From Paenibacillus silvestris (lineage in GTDB: Bacteria; Bacillota; Bacilli; Paenibacillales; NBRC-103111): DNA of 41,601 nt. Of this stretch, positions 33,428 through 41,267 are shown piece by piece. Under the pieces are notes generated by a model, which worked only from the letters and a program-made list of their open reading frames with translations, was not told the DNA's origin and did not search any database. Numbering within the stretch: position 1 is the stretch's first letter; each line of letters begins with the position of its first letter. The stretch spans positions 1-41,601 of the forward strand of contig NZ_WTUZ01000034.1 in assembly GCF_009882985.1 (NCBI RefSeq), in the 5' to 3' direction. Position numbers and translations under genes: made by a program.

Positions 33428-34612
33428 TTAGATCCTGTAGTTCGTCTTCTGAATCAGCTTTCCGTCTACAAAAACGGTGGTCACAACGGGGAAATCATCC
33501 GGCTCCAATCGCTCAATGATCAGCAGGTCTGCCTTCTTTCCTTCCTGGACGGATCCATATTCCGCGTCAATGTTAACAGCTTGCGCCGGATGAAGAGTGA
33601 CCAGTTTGAACATGTCAACAAGGTTATCCCGGCTCGGTCCTGCGAGTTGGAATACGGCGTGAAGCATCGCTGCCGGGTAATAATCGCTGCACAATATATC
33701 GATGCAGCCATCTTCAATCGCTTCAGCTGCGGACAAGTTGCCGCTATGCGAGCCGCCTAGAATGACATTGGGTGCACCAGCTACGGTATGCAAGCCCTTC
33801 TCCTTCGCTTTGCGAGCGATGTCGAGCGTGATTGGGAATTCGCTAATGGCGGTGCCAAAGCTTTTCACCAAATCCAGCTTCTCTACAGAATCATCATCAT
33901 GCGAGGCGATGGCGATGTTGTGCGCTTTAGCCATTTCGGCAATTTCCCGAATCGCGTCTACCGTCATTTTCTCTTTGGTCTGGTGATTGGCAATTAACAC
34001 GGCGATGTTCTCATCTGACAGTGTATCGTAACCAAGAACCGTTTTTTTGTACACTTCCAGATCTCTGTATTGCCCTTGTCCAGGCGTATGGTCCATAAAA
34101 GAAACCAAATGGACCTTCTCTTCCGCAATGTAGCTCTTCAAGTTGTCGATCTGATCCAGATTATCGATTTCAAATCGTGCATGAAAACGATGGCGGATCA
34201 AATGCTTGCTGTTATGCGTACTATCGATCAAATCGATTAGCTTCCTTACATTTTCAGGCTCACGGATCGGACGGTACTTGTAATCAACTGATTTGAAAAT
34301 GGACAAAGAGTGGTACATTGTCGTAATACCGTGGGAAATAAGTTCTTTCTCCGTTTCGCGCAAACCTATTTTAAAATCGATAAGTGAAGTCGGTCTAGGC
34401 GCCGTCATATGTTCGATGTAGTCGGAGTGGATGTCGATCATCCCTGGTGTCACGTAACCTCCGCCTGCGTCGATGACTTCCATGCCGCTCACTGCCGCAA
34501 TCTCACCTTTGGGAGCAATTCTGGCGATTCGCCCGTCTTGGACCAGTAGATCATAACCCTCCAAAAGCGCTTCTTCCGTAATAATGATGCCGTTCGTTAG
34601 TAGATACATCAT
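33428..34612 (-). CDS. phnM: RPnTP diphosphohydrolase PhnM
   Basis: A 394-residue amidohydrolase-superfamily enzyme. GMIDIHSDYIEHM gives the characteristic early metal ligands of PhnM. Later motifs include SFMDHTPGQGQ, ASHDDDS and LCSDYYPAAML. It removes pyrophosphate from alpha-D-ribose 1-methylphosphonate 5-triphosphate to give the 5-phosphate, the substrate of PhnJ. It starts at the first of two ATGs, with GGAGGT 9 bases upstream. Length matches the family. Confidence 0.94.
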   Translation of the reverse strand: MMYLLTNGIIITEEALLEGYDLLVQDGRIARIAPKGEIAAVSGMEVIDAGGGYVTPGMIDIHSDYIEHMTAPRPTSLIDFKIGLRETEKELISHGITTMYHSLSIFKSVDYKYRPIREPENVRKLIDLIDSTHNSKHLIRHRFHARFEIDNLDQIDNLKSYIAEEKVHLVSFMDHTPGQGQYRDLEVYKKTVLGYDTLSDENIAVLIANHQTKEKMTVDAIREIAEMAKAHNIAIASHDDDSVEKLDLVKSFGTAISEFPITLDIARKAKEKGLHTVAGAPNVILGGSHSGNLSAAEAIEDGCIDILCSDYYPAAMLHAVFQLAGPSRDNLVDMFKLVTLHPAQAVNIDAEYGSVQEGKKADLLIIERLEPDDFPVVTTVFVDGKLIQKTNYRI

Positions 34613-34639
34613 AAAGACAAGACCTCCACTCTGGATTCG

Positions 34640-35485
34640 TTATAACAGGGAATGAACCAACTGTTGTGTATACGCGTGTTGTGGATCTTCAAGGATTTGG
34701 TCCGTCAAGCCTTGCTCAACGACACGGCCGTCCAGCATTACCATTGTCCGGTCTGCCAGCATTCGGATTACTCCAAGATCATGCGATACTAGCAACATGC
34801 TGATCTTCAGCTCTCTTTGCAGGTGCTTGATTAAATCCAAGACATTGGCCTGTACGGATAAATCAAGTCCAGTTGTTACTTCGTCCAGCAATAAAATCGG
34901 TGGATTATTAGACAACGCTTTGGCAATTTGAACGCGCTGCTGCATGCCGCCAGAGAAATTCTTCGGTGCTTCCTTCATCCGGTAAACGGGAATATGAACC
35001 TGCTCTAACAGCTCACTTCCCCGGGATTCCATGGCGCTGACCGAACGATTTCCAGCAGCAATCATCTTTTCCGCAATATTACCAATCGAGGAAAAGTTCA
35101 TCCGTAAGCCCAGAACTGGATTCTGATACACCTTGCCCATGAGATGATTGCGGATATGTTTCTTCTGTTGGGATGACTCCTGAAAAAGGTTGCTCTCGCC
35201 ATCCTTGTAAGGCTGAAGGTAAGCCTCGCCACCGGACACTTCCTGATCGAAGTAGAGACATCTCATCAATGTGGATTTGCCGCTGCCGCTTTCGCCTACA
35301 ATACCAAGCACCTCGCCGGGATACAGATCGAAAGTGATATCTTGGCACGAATAGACGGTGCCGCAAGCCCGGCAGTAATTTCTCTCCAACTGCCTATGCG
35401 CCGGGTTGCTGCACGCTTCACAGCCTGAGCCGAATTGTTTATTTAAATGATTAACACTCATAATAGGGGCTGCAATTTCTCCCAT
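34640..35485 (-). CDS. phnK: C-P lyase complex ABC subunit PhnK with N-terminal Cys-rich insertion
   Basis: A 281-residue ABC protein with Walker A GESGSGKST, signature FSGGMQQRVQIAKAL and Walker B ILLLDEVTTGLDLS. It binds the PhnGHIJ core in E. coli. Compared with E. coli PhnK, an extra segment at about residues 18-47 holds five cysteines (C22, C25, C38, C41, C47) as two CxxC pairs, placed just before the Walker A strand. This looks like a small zinc or iron-sulfur knuckle. A TTG at 35491 is in frame, but GAGAGGTG before ATG 35485 sets the start. Confidence 0.93.
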   Translation of the reverse strand: MGEIAAPIMSVNHLNKQFGSGCEACSNPAHRQLERNYCRACGTVYSCQDITFDLYPGEVLGIVGESGSGKSTLMRCLYFDQEVSGGEAYLQPYKDGESNLFQESSQQKKHIRNHLMGKVYQNPVLGLRMNFSSIGNIAEKMIAAGNRSVSAMESRGSELLEQVHIPVYRMKEAPKNFSGGMQQRVQIAKALSNNPPILLLDEVTTGLDLSVQANVLDLIKHLQRELKISMLLVSHDLGVIRMLADRTMVMLDGRVVEQGLTDQILEDPQHAYTQQLVHSLL

Positions 35486-35515
35486 CCGCAAGTCACCTCT
35501 CTCTCTTTAGAGCAA

Positions 35516-36349
35516 TTATGGATTCATTCGATCTAAGCAATAACTTGTATCATTACATTGGTAAAAGGTTTCATCTGTTTCGGCGTCATAAAGCTCATCC
35601 ATGAATACATCTTGTGCTCCGCATTGTCGGCAGCTTTGACCTGGGAATGACTCCGGTTCGAAAGGAACATCGTCAAACGCCAAGGAAACCACTTGCGTAT
35701 AGGGTGGAACGGCATAGATTTTCTTCTCACGTCCTGCACCCAGCAAAATTAAGGCCTCAGAATAGTTCATCTTCGGATTGTCGAACTTCGGAATCGGGCT
35801 CGGCGCCATAACATAACGGTCATGCACCATAACCGGATGATCCGCACCTGTCGATACACTGCCGTACTTCATGATTTGCTCGAATAACATCAGCCACGCT
35901 CCGCTGTAATCTTTCTCCCCATGCAGACGTTTGGTTTCGAGCTCACTGGATTCGTACATCCGCAGCGGCTCCGGCATCGGAACCTGCAACACGAGGATTT
36001 GCCCTGCGTCCAGCGGGACTTCCGGAATACGATGTCGGGATTGGATCAGCGTAGCATCCTTGGTTGCATCTACCGTAGGAACACCCGTTGTTTTGTCGAT
36101 CAACTTCTTAATGCTGACGGCATTTACCGATTCATCCGAACCTTGGTCGATCACTTTCAGCACGTCTTTTTTCCCGATTAAGGACAACGTCAGCTGTAAG
36201 CCTCCAGTTCCCCAACCCCGTCCGATGGGCAGTTCTCGGGAAGCGAATGGGACCTGATAACCCGGAATCGCTATCGCTTTAAGCGTAGCTCGGCGGATCT
36301 CTCTCTTGGACCCTTCATCCAAAAATGCAAAGTTATATTGGATTCGCAT
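35516..36349 (-). CDS. phnJ: carbon-phosphorus lyase core PhnJ
   Basis: PhnJ is the radical-SAM enzyme that breaks the C-P bond, releasing an alkane and ribose 1,2-cyclic phosphate 5-phosphate. The 277-residue protein keeps the unusual iron-sulfur cysteines C240, C243, C265 and C271 (C-x2-C-x21-C-x5-C) at its C terminus, as in E. coli. GWGTGGLQLTLSLIG is another family motif. GGAGG lies about nine bases before the ATG. It follows phnI by five bases. Confidence 0.96.
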   Translation of the reverse strand: MRIQYNFAFLDEGSKREIRRATLKAIAIPGYQVPFASRELPIGRGWGTGGLQLTLSLIGKKDVLKVIDQGSDESVNAVSIKKLIDKTTGVPTVDATKDATLIQSRHRIPEVPLDAGQILVLQVPMPEPLRMYESSELETKRLHGEKDYSGAWLMLFEQIMKYGSVSTGADHPVMVHDRYVMAPSPIPKFDNPKMNYSEALILLGAGREKKIYAVPPYTQVVSLAFDDVPFEPESFPGQSCRQCGAQDVFMDELYDAETDETFYQCNDTSYCLDRMNP

Positions 36350-36354
36350 CTGCC

Positions 36355-37485
36355 TTACACCTCCTGGCCTTGGCCCAATGGGGTTTTTCTCGTCTTACGA
36401 ACATCGTTAAGCTTCGCTTGGAACGTAACATAATGCGGCATTTTCAAATGAGAAATGAAACCTGTTGATTCGACAGAATCGATATGGAAAAGGACAAACT
36501 CCTCGTTTTGCGTTGGAATTGACTTATCGCCTTTTTCAAGGCTTTTGTCCAAGATGCTCATGGCAATGGCTTTCGTTTCATTTTGTCCGTAACAAAGACC
36601 GTATCCGAATTCAAGCTGCAATTCTTTCCGTCCATTCTCTTTCTCGACCGTTACTGGCACGAGCATTTCTACCTCAGTTACCTTGATGTCACCGATAAAA
36701 TAGGAATCATCATCATCCTCGGATTTCGTGAGCGGACTATCGATATAAACGGGAAGTTCTCCGACACGCAGCTCGCCAACCGTAGGATGGACCATGCCAT
36801 AACCACGGATGACCGCGTAGGCCAATGAAGTAACGGCGCCCGTTTGTCCTCTTGTCAAAATTTGCAGCTTCTCACTCCGAGTTGCTGGGAACGTAAGGCT
36901 CGTACGGGTAACATCATCCGGTTCAGTCGGATCTATTGGACATTCGGCAATGAGTCCTTCTTTTCTTAAGTAATCCAGCACTTTGGGAAATCTGCCATCA
37001 TCTGTATCCGTCATCTCTTGAGCCGTGATTTCTTCCGCTTTACGATACTCTCCCATCCATTCGGCTACAGTTTCTTCTGTCTCATCAACGAGATCGAAAT
37101 CCAATAGCCTATGGGAGTAATCCATGGAAGCACCTAAAATTTGTCCGCCGGGAATGTCTTTGAACGAAGCGGAAATTCGTCTTTCCACCCGCATCTCTTC
37201 CGAGTGCACCGTTCTGGAATAATGCTTCCGGGGCAGTGTGGAACGATAAGCACGGAGCAGGAAAACCGCTTCCTCCGGGTTACCTTCCGCCTGTTTAATC
37301 GCTAGTGCCGCAAGTTGCTCACTGTACATGCTGCTTTCTGACATGACCTGATCAACGAGCCCTCTCATTCCGGCTTCAATCGCAGTTACATCCAGCACCT
37401 TGCCCTGCCGCAACCGTTCATACTGGATTCGTTGCAAAGATTGTTCTATTGCGCGTGTTCCGCCTTTTACCGCTACATAACCCAT
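36355..37485 (-). CDS. phnI: C-P lyase complex subunit PhnI
   Basis: A 376-residue PhnI. The N terminus MGYVAVKGGTRAIEQSL and the PGGQILGASMDYSHRLLDF motif are diagnostic. PhnI is the nucleosidase-like subunit that couples the phosphonate to the ribose C1 of ATP with PhnG, H and L. It is four bases from phnH upstream, so translation is probably coupled. Length is normal. Confidence 0.95.
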   Translation of the reverse strand: MGYVAVKGGTRAIEQSLQRIQYERLRQGKVLDVTAIEAGMRGLVDQVMSESSMYSEQLAALAIKQAEGNPEEAVFLLRAYRSTLPRKHYSRTVHSEEMRVERRISASFKDIPGGQILGASMDYSHRLLDFDLVDETEETVAEWMGEYRKAEEITAQEMTDTDDGRFPKVLDYLRKEGLIAECPIDPTEPDDVTRTSLTFPATRSEKLQILTRGQTGAVTSLAYAVIRGYGMVHPTVGELRVGELPVYIDSPLTKSEDDDDSYFIGDIKVTEVEMLVPVTVEKENGRKELQLEFGYGLCYGQNETKAIAMSILDKSLEKGDKSIPTQNEEFVLFHIDSVESTGFISHLKMPHYVTFQAKLNDVRKTRKTPLGQGQEV

Positions 37486-37488
37486 CGT

Positions 37489-38082
37489 CTAGACTTCCTC
37501 CTTCATGACCTGAGTTGTCCTGGGCAATGCCAGCATACGGTGCGAGGAATCCGTAAATATCAGGTCCAGCCCAAGTGGAAACTCGATATTTCGTTCAGCT
37601 CGAATGTCAATCCAGTCGTAGGTTACCTGTATCTCGGCTTTGGCGGTCGTCTGAATACCAGGGCCGCTCAAAAGCAGCATCGTTCCGCCAGATAAGCCTG
37701 CCGTTTCGATAATAATCGTCGCTGAGCTGTGCGGGTCCTGAAGCTCTCCGATTTTGGCTGATTGTAGCGCGCCAATGAAATCCGAAGGCTCAGCATCGCT
37801 GAGAATGAAGATGAAGTCTGCTTCCTCAAGTTCAACCTCTTTCGCATACGTAGATTGACTAAGAGCAAGTGCCATCTCCTTTTCCCGCTTAGACACCACC
37901 TTGAAAGTAACTTCTGTATCAAGCAGCATACGAGCTGCAATATATGTGGCAGGCAGATAGCCTTCTAACTGTTCCAGCTTCCCAGCTTCCTCCGAAAGGT
38001 CTGAAATTGTCCCCGGCTTTGACATCGAGTCAATTAACTTTCTATACGCGGTTTGGATGTCGTGCACCATATCCAGCATCAT
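37489..38082 (-). CDS. phnH: C-P lyase complex subunit PhnH
   Basis: A 197-residue PhnH, recognised by MVHDIQTAYRKLIDSMSKPG at the N terminus and the GPGIQ region near the C terminus. It is a structural member of the PhnGHIJ core. AAAGGAG lies before tandem ATGs at 38082 and 38079. It is 14 bp after phnG. Confidence 0.93.
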   Translation of the reverse strand: MMLDMVHDIQTAYRKLIDSMSKPGTISDLSEEAGKLEQLEGYLPATYIAARMLLDTEVTFKVVSKREKEMALALSQSTYAKEVELEEADFIFILSDAEPSDFIGALQSAKIGELQDPHSSATIIIETAGLSGGTMLLLSGPGIQTTAKAEIQVTYDWIDIRAERNIEFPLGLDLIFTDSSHRMLALPRTTQVMKEEV

Positions 38083-38096
38083 CGGTTAAACTCCTT

Positions 38097-38522
38097 TCAA
38101 TCTATGTCCATGGTTTCAAAATCTACCTTTGTTCTTAAAACACTCTTGTGCTGCGCTTGTCGTCTTGCCGCTAATTGTTCACCTTCCGACTGCAGCCGAG
38201 CTGTCCAAGCCTCTGTCTCCTTCAAGCCGGCGCCATAAGCTGCATCGATGACAGCCAGTTCATAGGCTTTCTTCGGCTCGTCGCCTTTCAATATCCCGAT
38301 CCCAACTGTGCCTTCAATCCGTACCTTACATTCGGTTACCAGCACCTCGCCTAAGTAAAACAGGCTCTTTTGTGCCGTTTCCCTCACCTTCACCATAACA
38401 AGTCCATGGTTCGGCTCTTCGATTAAAGCAACAGGATAACGGCTTTCAATCTCATTAGCCAAAGCAGCTGCGAGCTGGGGCGAACCGTTAATCAGCATTT
38501 CCGTTCTTTGCTTCCGATTCAT
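38097..38522 (-). CDS. phnG: C-P lyase complex subunit PhnG
   Basis: A 141-residue PhnG, with MVKVRETAQKSLFYLGEVLV and TVGIGILKGDEPKKAYELAV as family marks. The frame extends to 38570, but GGAGG before ATG 38522 is the clear start. It is the first C-P lyase gene of the operon. Directly upstream is a 28 to 30 bp tandem repeat array lying between it and phnF. Confidence 0.93.
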   Translation of the reverse strand: MNRKQRTEMLINGSPQLAAALANEIESRYPVALIEEPNHGLVMVKVRETAQKSLFYLGEVLVTECKVRIEGTVGIGILKGDEPKKAYELAVIDAAYGAGLKETEAWTARLQSEGEQLAARRQAQHKSVLRTKVDFETMDID

Positions 38523-38545
38523 GTGTAAACCTCCTTCCTCCCTAT

Positions 38546-38692
38546 GCAAACCAACTTCACAAACCCACAATATGCGAACTTATCTCAAATCACCTACATT
38601 AAAGCAAACGGACCTCAAATCACCTACAATAATGCAAACCGACTTCAAATCATCTACAATATGCAGGCTTACCTCACATCACCCACAATATC
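38546..38692. repeat. five tandem imperfect 28-30 bp repeats in the phnF-phnG spacer
   Basis: Units begin with GCAAAC or a variant at 38546, 38574, 38604, 38634 and 38663 (offsets 28, 30, 30, 29). Each contains a TCAAATCACCTACAATA-like stretch. Copies differ by several bases. They lie just upstream of the phnG ribosome site. They could be operator-like sites or an RNA element. No conserved protein is encoded. Confidence 0.75.
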
Positions 38693-38736
38693 TTGTTGCC
38701 AGGTTGGCAGCTGTTAAGTTTGTGTAAAAAATATTC

Positions 38737-39438
38737 CTATATGACATAAGTGAACAAATCGCCACGATACATCGTTTTACTGTATTCCAACGTACGGCCT
38801 GACTCGCTGTCCTTGCACTGACATTCTAGGACTAGCAATGGAATCAGACTGGAACAAGCTAGAAGCTCCCTTTCATATTTAGAAGGATGCGTTAATCGAA
38901 GTGTTGATTCTGTAGATTGAAAATTCTCGTATCCCTGACTTTTGTAATAGGTAAACATCGATGTAATATCTTTACCCGATCTTTCTATATCAGGAAAGAC
39001 GGATTCGGCAATATAGGAAATATGCAGCGCGATTGGCCTCCCGTCGATGATGCGAAGACGGCCAATTTTATACACACGATCCGTTTCCTCTACGCCAAGC
39101 GTCTCGTATATTTTGTGATTGAATTCAATCGGCTCACAAAAAATATTTTTCGACTCATATTGATACCCGAGTTCAATCATTTTCTGGCTGAAGCTTTTAT
39201 TGGCGGAAAGCACCAGGGGGATTCGCAGATTCCTATCTTGCACGAAGCTTCCTTTTCCCTGTTTGGAGTAAATGTAGCCGAGCTCCTGAAGCCGCTCATA
39301 GGCTTTGCGGGCCGTGATTCTAGGAACCTTGAACCAATCTGCGATCTCATTCTCGGATGGCAGTTTGTCATCTGGCTCATACTTACCCGATTGAATCATC
39401 TGGATGAGATGGTCCATAATATCCATTTCTTCAAACAT
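38737..39438 (-). CDS. phnF: GntR-family regulator PhnF (HutC subgroup)
   Basis: A 233-residue regulator with an N-terminal winged helix (LPSENEIADWFKVPRITARK, about 25-44) and a C-terminal UTRA ligand domain (about 85-230, with RLRIIDGRPIALHISYI). PhnF proteins repress phosphonate genes. Here it is itself the third gene of the operon, so autoregulation is probable. The inverted repeat AACTTG/CAAGTT at the operon promoter is a candidate site. A spacer of 214 bp with tandem repeats follows. Confidence 0.88.
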   Translation of the reverse strand: MFEEMDIMDHLIQMIQSGKYEPDDKLPSENEIADWFKVPRITARKAYERLQELGYIYSKQGKGSFVQDRNLRIPLVLSANKSFSQKMIELGYQYESKNIFCEPIEFNHKIYETLGVEETDRVYKIGRLRIIDGRPIALHISYIAESVFPDIERSGKDITSMFTYYKSQGYENFQSTESTLRLTHPSKYERELLACSSLIPLLVLECQCKDSESGRTLEYSKTMYRGDLFTYVI

Positions 39439-39459
39439 GCTTGCCGCCTCCCTTCACCG

Positions 39460-40092
39460 TTACGCGTATTTCTTGATGAAACTCGTGATATCGTTCAATT
39501 CTTGGAATCTTTCCTCAATGAGTTCACGGGGCCAATCCCACCATGCAATCTGAAACAAAGCATCGATGATTTCCTGAGGAAATCTTTGCTTGATCGGTCT
39601 CGCAGGTACACCTACTACGACCGTGTATGGAGCTACATCCTTGGTAACAATGGCTCCTGAACCGACAACAGCGCCTGTCCCGATATGAACACCTTTCATA
39701 ACAGTTGCTCCATGTCCAATCCAAACATCATGTCCGATCGTGACACGATTGCCTCTGCGCCAGTTAAAAATCTCCTCGTCATTCGTCTCACTCAGTTCGT
39801 AAGAGGCTCCCCGGTAAGTCATGTGATGCTGTGTCACCCGATCCATCGGGTGATCTACCGGGTTGATACAAACGTGCGAGGCAATGGACGTAAATTTGCC
39901 TACCTCGGCATAATTGATCGTCACATCATCCATCGTATAGGTATAGTCACCGATGCGGGACTCGATCATATGATTCGTTGGTCCGATAGAGGTCCACTCT
40001 CCGGCAAAACTGTTCGTAATAAAACTGCTTGCATGAACTCTTGGCTCGGACGATAATGGGAGGCTAGTATGGACTTGATGGATGGGCTTCAT
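39460..40092 (-). CDS. phosphonate-operon hexapeptide-repeat acetyltransferase
   Basis: A 210-residue left-handed beta-helix protein. Hexapeptide turns are visible in ITIGHDVWIGHGATVMKGVHI-like sequence (about 118-137) and GTGAVVGSGAIVTKDV. It resembles the chloramphenicol acetyltransferase-like transferases commonly encoded inside phn operons. A likely role, by analogy with PhnO, is N-acetylation of aminoalkylphosphonates, which is inference. AAGGAG lies before the ATG, one base after the PHP gene stop. No PhnO-type GNAT is present in the operon. Confidence 0.85.
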   Translation of the reverse strand: MKPIHQVHTSLPLSSEPRVHASSFITNSFAGEWTSIGPTNHMIESRIGDYTYTMDDVTINYAEVGKFTSIASHVCINPVDHPMDRVTQHHMTYRGASYELSETNDEEIFNWRRGNRVTIGHDVWIGHGATVMKGVHIGTGAVVGSGAIVTKDVAPYTVVVGVPARPIKQRFPQEIIDALFQIAWWDWPRELIEERFQELNDITSFIKKYA

Positions 40093-40093
40093 T

Positions 40094-40963
40094 TCAAATC
40101 ATCTCCTTACCTAATAGTGTTTGTTTTCGTTCACGCAGGTTGTTCACGACTTGGATGCCGGGCGATTTACTTCCCAACTGCACATCTTTTTCACCATAAA
40201 ATCCATGGAAATCAGAGCCTCCGGTCATCACTAGGTTGAACTCCAGGGCGTACTCATGCGCTCTTCGTTCATCCTCTTGGTTATGCAGCGGATGCCATAC
40301 CTCGATGCCTTGGAGACCTGCTTCCACCAGATCTGGAACCAATTCGAAGCTCCGATATTGCCCCGGATGTGCCAACACAGGGACTCCGCCTGCCTGCAAA
40401 ATAACTCTAACGGCCTCACACGCATCTACATATTCTGTCGGAATGTACGCTATACCCGGCTGCTCGCCGCTTTGACCGCGAGAAAACAGCTTTTTATATA
40501 AATCGCCATATATCGTTGTTGTATAACCCTGCTCTATCAAGGCATGCATGATATGCTGCTTGTAGATACCTGTTCCGCCTTCCGCGTGCTTCATCACGTC
40601 ATCCAACGTAATCGAATATCTCGCCTCAATCAGTCTATCTATCGCAATAAGGCAACCTTGGTGACGTTTTTCCAGCAGCGGAGTGCATAATGCCTCAATC
40701 GCAGCATTTCCTTGCTCAATATAGTAACCAAGAATATGAACCCTTCTCTGTCTTGTAAAATCATAGCCTGAGATTTCTATACCAGGAATAATCTCTACTC
40801 CTCTCTCCTGCCCAGCAAGCACCATTTGTTGAAGGTCACGGGTTGTATCGTGGTTCGTGATAGCCAAATGACCGATACCTTCTTGGACAGCCAGATCTAC
40901 TATTTCATCAAAAGTGAATGAACCATCTGATAGTCTTGTATGGCAATGCAATTCTACTTTCAT
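40094..40963 (-). CDS. PHP-domain phosphoesterase of the C-P lyase operon (PhnPP-like)
   Basis: A 289-residue PHP-family (COG0613) enzyme with the full trinuclear metal motif set: HCHTRLSDGS at the N terminus, NHDT, PGIEIS, LAHPGQYRS and GGSDFHG near the C terminus. A related protein from Eggerthella lenta (PhnPP) hydrolyses both ester bonds of cyclic phosphates, including the ribose 1,2-cyclic phosphate 5-phosphate made by PhnJ. Neither PhnP nor PhnN is present, so this gene probably does that step. It is the first gene of the operon, with AAGGAGG before ATG. Confidence 0.86.
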   Translation of the reverse strand: MKVELHCHTRLSDGSFTFDEIVDLAVQEGIGHLAITNHDTTRDLQQMVLAGQERGVEIIPGIEISGYDFTRQRRVHILGYYIEQGNAAIEALCTPLLEKRHQGCLIAIDRLIEARYSITLDDVMKHAEGGTGIYKQHIMHALIEQGYTTTIYGDLYKKLFSRGQSGEQPGIAYIPTEYVDACEAVRVILQAGGVPVLAHPGQYRSFELVPDLVEAGLQGIEVWHPLHNQEDERRAHEYALEFNLVMTGGSDFHGFYGEKDVQLGSKSPGIQVVNNLRERKQTLLGKEMI

Positions 40964-41040
40964 AGAATCATCCTCCTTGAAAAGTTAATGTGGAAAACGA
41001 TGTTAATTTCGTGTGTTTACTTGTTTTTATTTTGTTTTGT

Positions 41041-41072
41041 TTTATAAATCAATTCTAACTTGATGCCAAGTT
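41041..41072 (-). promoter_or_regulatory. phn operon promoter with overlapping inverted repeat
   Basis: Minus strand TTGGCA (41069-41064), 17 bp, TATAAA (41046-41041). A perfect inverted repeat AACTTG-ATGC-CAAGTT (41057-41072) covers the -35. This is where a repressor such as PhnF would block polymerase. Binding is inferred. No clear PhoP box array was found. Confidence 0.65.
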
Positions 41073-41122
41073 AGTAGGGTCAATACTGTGTAATCCCCAG
41101 GTTAAGATATTGTAAGGAAATT

Positions 41123-41152
41123 AAAAAAAGGATCTAGCGGGAGGCTAGATCC
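41123..41152 (-). terminator. terminator abutting the 32-residue ORF
   Basis: GGATCTAGC (41130-41138) and GCTAGATCC (41144-41152) form a perfect 9-bp stem with a 5-base loop, followed on the minus strand by seven T. It begins at the base after the small ORF's stop codon. It may also be a second rRNA operon terminator. Confidence 0.85.
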
Positions 41153-41251
41153 TTAAAGATACTCCTGATTTAACGTCAGGGGCTGGAGCGTAAAGGCATT
41201 GTTTGTCCAACTGTTGCTAGATATAACAGAGTAGGCGGCAGGTTTTGGCAT
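41153..41251 (-). CDS. possible small protein, 32 residues
   Basis: An ATG at 41251 opens 32 codons ending in TAA at 41153, immediately next to a strong terminator. GGGGA lies six to seven bases before the ATG. The product starts MPKPAAYS, has a Ser/Asn/Trp-rich middle (SSNSWTNN) and ends LTLNQEYL. I do not recognise it. A promoter was not identified, and read-through from the rRNA operon is possible. The frame could be chance. The exact fit to the terminator is the best argument for it. Confidence 0.35.
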   Translation of the reverse strand: MPKPAAYSVISSNSWTNNAFTLQPLTLNQEYL

Positions 41252-41267
41252 GGCTGTTCCCCATGGT

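Noticed and set aside
38546..38692. CRISPR array in the phnF-phnG gap
   Set aside because: Repeats are directly abutting and degenerate, with no spacers.
38521..38727. 68-codon plus-strand frame with repeated LKSPT/QTD-like peptides
   Set aside because: It is only the translation of the 28-30 bp tandem repeats. The plus-strand start coincides with the phnG ribosome site region on the other strand.
40985..41030. PhoP box before the phn operon
   Set aside because: Two TTAAC-like motifs are present, but they are 18 bp apart and no regular 11-bp series of TTAACA repeats could be made out.
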